DNA of 64,000 bases from assembly GCA_963837635.1 (NCBI GenBank), contig CAWINY010000007.1, positions 682,001-746,000 on the forward strand. The letters run 5' to 3'. The translations under genes were made by a program, and so were the position numbers. The stretch comes from CAWINY01 sp963837635 (lineage in GTDB: Bacteria > Acidobacteriota > Terriglobia > Terriglobales > Acidobacteriaceae). How positions within the stretch are numbered: the stretch's first letter is position 1; each line of letters begins with the position of its first letter. The notes under the pieces are model-generated. The model saw only the letters and a list, made by a program, of their open reading frames with translations. It had not been told where the DNA came from and searched no databases. This document shows positions 40,644 through 48,075 of the stretch, piece after piece.

Positions 40644-41666
40644 ATGGAACTACACACGGTCGGCATTGATCTTGGCAAGACAGTCTTTCATCTGGTTGGT
40701 CTTAACCTGCGCGGCGAAGTTGTTGTGCGCAAGAAGTTTTCGCGCAAGCAACTGCTGCATTTCACTGCAAACCTGCACGTCGAATTGATTGGTATGGAAG
40801 CCTGTGGCGGTGCACATTTCCTGGGCCGGGCGCTGCGCGAACAGGGACACGAGGTGCGACTCATGCCCGCTCAGTATGTGAAGCCGTACGTGAAGACGAA
40901 CAAGAACGACTTCATCGATGCCGAAGCGATCGCCGAGGCAGTCGTGCGTCCGACGATGCGCTTCGTGCCAATCAAGACCGATGACCAGCTGGATATGCAG
41001 TCACTGCACAGGGTGCGCGAGCGCTGGGTGATGCGCCGCACGGCCATCATCAACCAGATTCGCGGGTTGTTACTCGAACGGGGCATCACGCTGCGGAAGG
41101 GGCGTCGGCATGTGGATGCAGCCTTGCCTGACATCCTTGAAGACCCCACCGCGAAGCTGTCATGCGCATTGCGCACATTACTGGCGCAGTTGAAGCTGGA
41201 ACTCGACCAGATGGCGACGCGGATCGGCGAGGCCGATGCTGTGCTCAACAGGACCGCTCATGAGAACGCAGCCTGCCAACGACTTGTGGCAATTCCCGGC
41301 ATCGGACCCATTACCGCAACCGCGCTCATCGCAGCGATCGGCAACGGAGCCGCTTTCCGTAAAGGGCGGGAGTTCGCAGCCTGGATGGGGATTGTGCCAG
41401 GCCAATACTCAACCGGCGGTAAGCAAAAGCTGCTCGGAATCAGCAAACGTGGAAACTCCTACCTGCGAAGGCTCTTCATCCAAGGCGCACGCGCAGTCTT
41501 GCAACAAAGCACGAAGCAAACATCTGGTCTGAAAGCGTGGTTAGCACAACTGTCGGCCCGCACCCATTCCAATGTTGCCGCTGTCGCGTTAGCCAACAAG
41601 CTGGCGCGCATGGCCTGGGGCTGTGCTTGCAAAGGAAGAGCCGTATCGCCCCGAGGTATTGATTAG
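40644..41666 (+). CDS. IS110-family (IS1111-type) transposase
   Basis: 340 residues. The N-terminal DEDD RuvC-like domain has GIDLGKTVFHLVGLN, ELIGMEACGGAHFLGRAL and KTNKNDFIDAEAIAEAV; the C-terminal transposase_20 domain has AIPGIGPITATALIAAIG, GREFAAWMGIVPGQYSTGGK and LGISKRGNSYLRRLFIQGAR with the catalytic Ser. The sequence style is that of the IS1111 group. All key residues are intact. In this family target choice is guided by an RNA encoded in the noncoding end. Confidence 0.92.
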   Translation: MELHTVGIDLGKTVFHLVGLNLRGEVVVRKKFSRKQLLHFTANLHVELIGMEACGGAHFLGRALREQGHEVRLMPAQYVKPYVKTNKNDFIDAEAIAEAVVRPTMRFVPIKTDDQLDMQSLHRVRERWVMRRTAIINQIRGLLLERGITLRKGRRHVDAALPDILEDPTAKLSCALRTLLAQLKLELDQMATRIGEADAVLNRTAHENAACQRLVAIPGIGPITATALIAAIGNGAAFRKGREFAAWMGIVPGQYSTGGKQKLLGISKRGNSYLRRLFIQGARAVLQQSTKQTSGLKAWLAQLSARTHSNVAAVALANKLARMAWGCACKGRAVSPRGID

Positions 41667-41696
41667 CCCGACGGCAGCATGACTGGCCTGCAGATG

Positions 41697-41767
41697 ACGC
41701 CTGGCTGATGCCAGGCTTGGAAATCGCATCCGCGATTTCCACATCCGCAGCCCAGCGGCGGCTGCGG
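41697..41767 (+). ncRNA. Candidate guide (bridge/seek) RNA region of the IS110-type element
   Basis: Three consecutive perfect hairpins begin 33 bases after the transposase stop: GCCTGGC-TGAT-GCCAGGC (41699-41716), GGAAATCGC-ATCC-GCGATTTCC (41719-41740) and CCGCAGCC-CAGCGGC-GGCTGCGG (41745-41767). IS1111-group elements encode their guide RNA downstream of the transposase, so this position fits; the ACGATTTCC that follows repeats part of hairpin 2. Alternatively the hairpins are a repetitive palindromic target into which the IS inserted. Confidence 0.4.
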
Positions 41768-42199
41768 AATTTACGATTTCCTGCCAGGTCTGCTGGCGAA
41801 CAATGAGATGGCTCAACGGTCGAACCCGGCGCTCTCAAAACCTGTGGAGCAAAAAAGTCTTCACAAGACTGCCTATTTAATGAGGAAGAGAGCGCAGCGC
41901 ATTCCATCATGGCCCGGGGGGACTTTCTCCAACAAAGGCCGAATACATTTGCGCAGACCAACCCGCCACTTTCATTTTTCGCTTGCGACAAAGCGGCGGA
42001 CCATACATTTGCTCCGGCGTTTATACCCCCTGCCCTGCAAAAATATTCAGAACGCCTTGTTCACTTGCCCCCTTGATCCCCTGGACGGGCATCATCCAGA
42101 TCGCAGGCCAAGCCCCGGTTACCGTACTCCAGCGCATGCGGACTTCAACGTACCCGTATCTCCATGCGTGGTAGTGTGAACCGTCTTTAGCGGCGGAAG
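41768..42199. other. Gene-free gap after the IS110-type element
   Basis: No supported gene in ~430 bases. The right end of the IS is probably within the first 130 bases (a TATTTAATGAGG at 41874 resembles TATTTAATGGGA at 40570 upstream of the transposase). The remainder contains no clear repeats or stems. Confidence 0.3.
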
Positions 42200-43655
42200 C
42201 TAGCCGCGGTGGAGTTTCACATCGCATCCTTCATCGCCCAATGCGGATACCGGAGAAGGAACCAAGGGCACCAGCCAGAACACCAGCAAAAATACGGTGA
42301 GGCAGGTCTCTAGCGGTGAATGTGGCCGCTGCCGCAGGAGGGACACCAGCAACAAGATCGCCCATGCCGACACGAACAAGACGCCTACTCCGGCGGTGAC
42401 CACGGAACGCGGTTGCAGTGCCTGTTCGGCGCTAATGGATCAGGGTCACGAGTGGCGAACGCAAGCCACCATCCTTGTAACCGCCTTGCATCAGGAAAAA
42501 GCCTCTCCACGACCCGACAAAATACTGCTGCACCGCCAGCACAAGCACCACGGCACTGGACATAATGCCGCCGACGAGGGAAATCCAGCCGAGCTTTTTC
42601 CACCACGAAAGGTCGCGGCAGCACCAGAGCACCCAAAGGGCAAGAACAGGGCCCAAAAACGCGCCCTGCGGATAACAGAAGGTCGCCGCCGCTCCGGACA
42701 GACCGCAAAGGATCCATCGCCGATTGATCGCCAAGTGCACAGCCAACAGAATGAAAAACGCGGTCATCGCGATGGGATAGAGGGCATGGTAGTACACGGC
42801 TCCAGGAAATGCCGCCGCCAGCAACAGGCACCAAGCACTCTTCGCACTGCCATCGGGTTCGAGAAACCGGGTCCAGAGCAGCCACAGCGTAAGCACGCCG
42901 AAGATCGCCGAAATCAGCAAACCGCCAATCGTGTCCGGAATCCTGAAACGCGACAGGGTCCACATTAGGGCCGGATAGCCGGGAAACCACGCCGTGTCGC
43001 CGCACCACGCGCCGGCACGGGCAATCGGGACACCGTCCCAGGGTACATCGCAGGGGAAAAACTCATATCCACGCCGCGCGAGGGTGAGATACACGTGGGA
43101 GTCCCAGCGCAACCAGGCCTGGCTGTCGAAGCTGGTAGCCGCCGCCGCTACGGTGCCATCCAGTCGGTGGTGCACCTCGCGCACTCCCTGGGAGACGGGT
43201 GCGGCGGCAAAGCTCATCCACAAAAGGCAGCGAACCAGCAGGAACGCGGCCAGGGGCGCGCCATACCGGGAGACCCAGCGCGGGCGCTCGCAGGTGACGA
43301 TCGCCACGAATGCTCCCGCACACAGCAGCGCGCCCAGTCCCGACCAAGTCAGGACGTGCCACCTCCCCAGCCATTCGTCGAGGCTTTGCGTCCGGCCGGC
43401 GAGCAAGCGATTGAAGACGGCCAAGCTCTCGCCCCGACAGGCGCTGCGCAATACATGCGGGACCAGCAGCATCGCCATCACAACCCAGGCCGTGGCGGCC
43501 GCAAATGTAACCGCCACTACTCGTACAAGCTGGCTGCTGCCGCCTTGTACGATCCGATCACCGGGCTGATGCTCCGGCAACGAGGGTCCAGTCAGAAGTT
43601 CGGGTTGGCTGCCGATCGGTTCGTCCGTCTTTCTGCTTGTTTGCAAGATAGGCAT
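42200..43655 (-). pseudogene. PIG-V-like integral membrane mannosyltransferase, frameshifted
   Basis: The main frame (43655 to 42432) has many hydrophobic helices with RWDSHVYLTLARRGYEFFP and GDTAWFPGYPALMWTLSRF, like PIG-V/GPI mannosyltransferase-type GT-C proteins that use lipid-linked sugar. It stops at TAG just after RSPLVTLIH (42432-42434). In the next frame (continuing as ISAEQALQPRSVVTAGVGVL to 42200) two more hydrophobic segments follow, as expected for the family C-terminus. A single-base indel near 42430-42440 would explain it. Functionality is uncertain. Confidence 0.75.
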
Positions 43656-43715
43656 CGGGGAAAACTCGTATTTAGTTCGACTGCACCCTAATGGCGGTGC
43701 CGAGGATGGCGAGGG

Positions 43716-44735
43716 TTATGGGCAAGGTTGTGTAGTAATGACTCTCAGCCGGTTCCACGGGATCATGGCTAGATTGTTATGTTGATCCACGGGAACACCA
43801 ACGCTTTGCCACCTGGGAACCCCGGCATTCTGATCGGTGACGCCTCTCACCAATGGGACATCCGCGAAATCCACGTTAATCGCGCCGTACTTCTGCAAGG
43901 CCACGCCGATGACCTTGACCCACTTCGGCCAAGGCTGCGCGTTGACGTCCAAGGTGGGATCCAGTTGGACTCGGGCTCCTTCAGGAATGGCGGGAGCAGC
44001 ATGCTGGCCATCGGTTCGGGTGGCAGGACAGGCAATGTAGCCGGCTAAGTTCGCCGGGGTCGCAATCGCCAGGGCATGGTCAATGTGCCCCTGTTCAATT
44101 TCTTCCGGCCGCACCAGCCCGCCGAGAGCGGCCACGCCGGCAGCGACGGACGTTCCACAGTGCTGACCCGCAGCGAGTTGGGCTTTCGTCGGTTCGCACC
44201 CCCCGGAACCATACAAATCCAGAATGTTGATTGCTATCGCGGTCCAGTTGTCCTTTGCGCGATTGTAGTAAGCCTCCCACATATCCAGTTCCTTGCCGGA
44301 GGATGCCGAGCCATCCTGAGCGGTGTACACCACCGAGAGATGGTGATCGGTTCCCGTCGCCACCTTGCTTCCGGCAGGAATAGGGAACTTGAATCTGGTC
44401 TGGCCATTGCACTGATACACGTCGCCAGTACAAGCAACCGTGTAAACCTTGTCGCTGGCTGATGCATATGCCAGCGGGATGCCGAAGGGGCCGTTGCTGA
44501 AGACGGCCCTTGAGGCCCGAGGAAGAATCGAGACCGAAACCTGAGCGCTGGAACTCGGATCGGTGGCTGCAGTGGGCGCAATCGGCGTGTTCCAGAAGCT
44601 ATCGGCCGCATAGAACCGGCCTGCGCCACTGCCGTAAGCAGAGGTGCTAGGGGCGCGAGAGAGCTGCAACGCCAGGGCACAAGTACCTACTGCGACGAGG
44701 AGCGCTAGCCGATAAGTTTTCCCGCGAAACTTCAC
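43716..44735 (-). CDS. Secreted protein with unassigned SFWNTPI/HIDHA domain
   Basis: 339 residues; signal peptide (YRLALLVAVGTCALALQLSR). The mature protein carries ADSFWNTPIAPTA, SKVATGTDHHLSVVYTAQDG, GKELDMWEAYYN, VRPEEIEQGHIDHALAIATP, EGARVQLDPTLDV, WPKWVKVIGVALQKYGAIN and MIPWNRLRVI. The same domain forms the C-terminus of the divergent 45078 gene. Conserved His/Asp/Glu (TDHH, RPEE, HIDHA) suggest a metal- or carbohydrate-active site, but no family is recognised. Start GTG 44735. Cys pairs suggest disulfides. Confidence 0.75.
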   Translation of the reverse strand: MKFRGKTYRLALLVAVGTCALALQLSRAPSTSAYGSGAGRFYAADSFWNTPIAPTAATDPSSSAQVSVSILPRASRAVFSNGPFGIPLAYASASDKVYTVACTGDVYQCNGQTRFKFPIPAGSKVATGTDHHLSVVYTAQDGSASSGKELDMWEAYYNRAKDNWTAIAINILDLYGSGGCEPTKAQLAAGQHCGTSVAAGVAALGGLVRPEEIEQGHIDHALAIATPANLAGYIACPATRTDGQHAAPAIPEGARVQLDPTLDVNAQPWPKWVKVIGVALQKYGAINVDFADVPLVRGVTDQNAGVPRWQSVGVPVDQHNNLAMIPWNRLRVITTQPCP

Positions 44736-45077
44736 GTCCCTCGGACTCCAAGATGGTATTTGCTCAAGGGGTGAATCCTAGAAGGCGACCAGTGAAAGAT
44801 ACGAAACGCGATTGCCCGTAAGGCGAATCCCTCATGGCGCATCGCTGTACCGGCAAACCGTTTGTCTAAGTAGATTGCCGTACGGCATTACGCGTAAGTT
44901 CATCAGTTCCAACCACCTCGCTAATGCTCCCGTGATGCGCAGGTAAATTCTTCCTGGCGGCCAACACCTTTCGTCATAGGTGAACTTCTCAGGATGCCTC
45001 AGGGGTTCTGCGGCTTCCTCGCATCATGAGCCGCCTTTACCTTGCCAAGTACAGTTCACCGGCATGGAGGGGTATTT
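44736..45077. promoter_or_regulatory. Divergent promoter region with short palindromes
   Basis: 342 bases between two divergent secreted-protein genes. TTGCCCGTAAGGCGAATC (44813-44830), TGCCGTACGGCA (perfect 12-bp palindrome, 44876-44887) and CATTACGCGTAAG (44886-44898) share a CGTAAGGC/CGTACGGC core and could be operators for joint control. No -35/-10 pair could be fixed. Confidence 0.4.
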
Positions 45078-47969
45078 GTGCAAGTCCGAATATTAGCGAT
45101 CACCGCAGTGATCACAGTGTTACTTTTTGGCGCGGTCGACCGCAGCGCGGCTTCCACCCTCAGCGTTGTCCAAAGCCACAGCGCCTACAATAGCTCGACC
45201 AGCGCGTCGAGCATTTCGATTCCGCTCTCAACCGTTTCCGGCCATCTGTTGGTCGCCTACGTTCGCGAAGGTTCCAGTAATACCACCACGTTCACGGTTA
45301 CAGACAGCACCGGCCAAACCTGGACTCAAGCGGGGACATACACCAGTTTCAGCACCGCCAACCGTAGTGCGCTGTTCTATATGGCAAACTCCAAGGCGGT
45401 GACGAGCGTGACCGCTAACCTCTCCGCCAGCGTGGCTCACACCGGGATCATCGTTTATGAGATCGCTGGGGCTGCCACTTCTTCACCGATCGACGCTGGT
45501 CCGGTCGCCAAAGCTGTCACCTCCAATGCGGGGAATAGCATCACCAGCTCTGCTCTAACCACGACGAACTCCAACGACATCCTGCTTCATGCCGTAGATC
45601 TGAACGTCGACCAGGGGACCGGCACCAACAACACCTTTGTGCCGTCCTCGCCATTTGGTTTCCCGGCCGGTGGAGCAACCGATATCCGGTCAGCCATCGC
45701 GTTGGAAATCGTATCCAACACCCAAAGCAATATGGTCAGTTCCATAGGCTGGGGCACATCGGCCTATGGCGCTAGCGACATGCTGGTTGCATTCAAGGCC
45801 GCAACCACCACGGCGGTCAGCATCTCGATTTCGCCGACCAGCGCGGCCCTGCAAACTGGCGCCACCCAGCAGTTCAGCACCACCGTCTCCGGCACTACCA
45901 ACACCAGCGTAACCTGGTCGGTCAACGGCGTTCAGGGCGGCAATTCGACCACGGGTACGGTATCGACCAGCGGCCTTTACACCGCACCGGCAACGGCACC
46001 TTCCAGTTCGGTCACGGTTACCGCAACCAGCGTAGCGGACAGCACTAAGTCTGCCAGTGCCAACGTCACGATCTCTACGGCCACCACGACCACTGCAACC
46101 AAAACAACCACCAGCGGCACCTATGCTCTGTCGGTCAGCACGCAATCGAACCGTAGCGGCGCATACGCTCTGAACGGGGCGACGCTCTCCGGCAATGCCT
46201 ACGTCTTCACCAGCTTGGCCTCGCAGTTGACGAACTACGATCCCAGCGGAATCAGCAAGGTCTGCTACTGGCTGGACAACACGGCCATGAGCGGCACCGC
46301 CACCCACTGCGAGTCCGTGATGCCCTATGATTTTGCCGGCTCAGCGAACAACACCTCGACGAGCTTGGCGAACCCATGGAATACGACTGTCCTGGCAAAC
46401 GGCACGCATACGCTCACTCAGCAGGTGACCAAGTCGGCGGGTGGAACGGAAACCGACACCGCCAGCTTTGCCATTAACAACGCGGCCGCCACGGTTGTTC
46501 CCCTGAGCTTCACCACCAGTTCGCTGCCGAACGCAAACGTTAACCAAACCTACTCAACCACCTTGACAGCCTCGGGCGGCACCGCACCCTATAGTTGGAG
46601 CGTGGTTTCCGGCTCGATGGCACCGGGCCTGACGCTGTCGACCAGCGGCACCATCAGCGGCACCCCAACCACCGCCGGTCAATATACCTTCTCCGTACAG
46701 GTGAAAGACTCGGCGGCCACGCCGCAGGCGGCCACGCCGCAGGCGGACACCGCCGCCATGGCGCTGACAGTTGCGGCCGTTGCGTCCGTGCCGCCGTCGG
46801 TGGTGACCACCGCCCTTCCCGCGGCGACGGTGAAGGTTGCTTATTCCACGGCCCTTGCGGGCTCGGGCGGCACCACTCCCTACACCTGGACGATGACCAG
46901 CGGGGCACTGCCCAGCGGGCTGTCGTTCTCCAGTTCCGGCACAATTTCCGGAACTCCAAGCGTGACCGGGACCTTCCCGTTTGCGGTGCAGTTAACCGAC
47001 GCCACCGGCCGTACGGCGAGCGCCAACGAGAGCCTTACCGTCTCCTCCGCCAGCTCGACCGGTTTCCAGAAGTTCTATTCTTCGTCGAGTTTCTGGAACA
47101 CGCCGATTCCCAGCAACCCGGTGATCGACCCCAACTCGTCGTCGATGATTCAGCAAAGCATTCTGAACTTCCTCTCGCAGAACGTCAGCTTCTCCAACGG
47201 CGGTTTCGGAATGCCCTTGGCCTATGCCAGTTCGAGTAACAAGGTCTACAGCGTTAAATGTACGATGTATTCCTCGAACTCCTGTACCGTGGGAGGTTCC
47301 GGAGTCTCGTTCCCGATTCCTTCCGGGACGCAGGTCGCAACCGGCAGTGACCACCATCTCGTCGTGGTCTACCAAGCGCAGGACGGCAGTCCCTACGCGG
47401 GTAAGGAACTGGACATGTGGGAGGCCAGCTACGACTCTTCCAACGATACGTGGTCGGCGGCAACCGTGACGGTCAATGATCTGTCCGGTTGGGGAGCCAG
47501 CTGTCCCCTGGGGCAACACTGCGTGGGTAATGTGGCAGCGGGCTTTTCGGGAATGGGTGGAGAAGTCAGACCGGAAGAGATTGCTCAAGGGCACATCGAT
47601 CATGCCCTGGCGATCGCTACTCCCTACAATCGGACCGGTACCTACTTCGCTTGCCCGGCGACCCACATGGACAGCATAGCCGGCAGTTCGACGGCGCTTC
47701 CCGAAGGTGCACAGATCCAGCTCGATCCCACTTTCAATGTGGATGCGCAATCCTGGCCGTCATGGGTGAAGACCATTGCCCATGCTCTGCAGACCTACGG
47801 TGCTTACAACCGGGACTTTGCGGGAGTGGTCGTTCTCTACGGGGTTACCAACCAGAACGCCGGCGTGCCGAGTTGGTCGAGTGTCGGCGTGCCGGTGGAT
47901 TCCTACGAAGACCTCAACGTGATTCCCTGGAACCGCATGCGGGTTATCAATCTCGCACAATGCAACTGA
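45078..47969 (+). CDS. Large secreted multi-domain protein with Ig-like repeats
   Basis: 963 residues from GTG 45078 (GGAGGGG upstream). Signal peptide RILAITAVITVLLFGAVDRS; residues ~20-250 Ser/Thr-rich beta domain; ~250-330 Big2-like Ig (SISPTSAALQTGATQQFSTT); Thr-rich linker; ~470-650 two putative-Ig (He_PIG) repeats (LPNANVNQTYSTTLTASGGT and AATVKVAYSTALAGSGGTTP, each ending SGTISGTP); C-terminal ~300 residues homologous to the 43716 protein (SSFWNTPIPSNP, TGSDHHLVVVYQAQDGS, RPEEIAQGHIDHALAIATP). An adhesin- or enzyme-like exoprotein. A 15-base tandem duplication (GCGGCCACGCCGCAG) occurs at ~46719. Confidence 0.85.
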   Translation: MQVRILAITAVITVLLFGAVDRSAASTLSVVQSHSAYNSSTSASSISIPLSTVSGHLLVAYVREGSSNTTTFTVTDSTGQTWTQAGTYTSFSTANRSALFYMANSKAVTSVTANLSASVAHTGIIVYEIAGAATSSPIDAGPVAKAVTSNAGNSITSSALTTTNSNDILLHAVDLNVDQGTGTNNTFVPSSPFGFPAGGATDIRSAIALEIVSNTQSNMVSSIGWGTSAYGASDMLVAFKAATTTAVSISISPTSAALQTGATQQFSTTVSGTTNTSVTWSVNGVQGGNSTTGTVSTSGLYTAPATAPSSSVTVTATSVADSTKSASANVTISTATTTTATKTTTSGTYALSVSTQSNRSGAYALNGATLSGNAYVFTSLASQLTNYDPSGISKVCYWLDNTAMSGTATHCESVMPYDFAGSANNTSTSLANPWNTTVLANGTHTLTQQVTKSAGGTETDTASFAINNAAATVVPLSFTTSSLPNANVNQTYSTTLTASGGTAPYSWSVVSGSMAPGLTLSTSGTISGTPTTAGQYTFSVQVKDSAATPQAATPQADTAAMALTVAAVASVPPSVVTTALPAATVKVAYSTALAGSGGTTPYTWTMTSGALPSGLSFSSSGTISGTPSVTGTFPFAVQLTDATGRTASANESLTVSSASSTGFQKFYSSSSFWNTPIPSNPVIDPNSSSMIQQSILNFLSQNVSFSNGGFGMPLAYASSSNKVYSVKCTMYSSNSCTVGGSGVSFPIPSGTQVATGSDHHLVVVYQAQDGSPYAGKELDMWEASYDSSNDTWSAATVTVNDLSGWGASCPLGQHCVGNVAAGFSGMGGEVRPEEIAQGHIDHALAIATPYNRTGTYFACPATHMDSIAGSSTALPEGAQIQLDPTFNVDAQSWPSWVKTIAHALQTYGAYNRDFAGVVVLYGVTNQNAGVPSWSSVGVPVDSYEDLNVIPWNRMRVINLAQCN

Positions 47970-48023
47970 GGGCGTCATCACCACTCTGCTGTGCCGATGG
48001 AAACTTCACGGCCGGCAAAACCA

Positions 48024-48053
48024 ATCAGGCAGGGCTTCGGCCCTGCCTGATTG
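48024..48053. terminator. Strong bidirectional terminator between convergent genes
   Basis: AATCAGGCAGGGC, loop TTCG and GCCCTGCCTGATT: a 13-bp perfect stem with a stable UUCG loop between the convergent secreted-protein gene and the exopolysaccharide operon. No long T-run, but position and symmetry favour a terminator. Confidence 0.85.
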
Positions 48054-48075
48054 CTGTCTGCGGTACGAGCATGGT

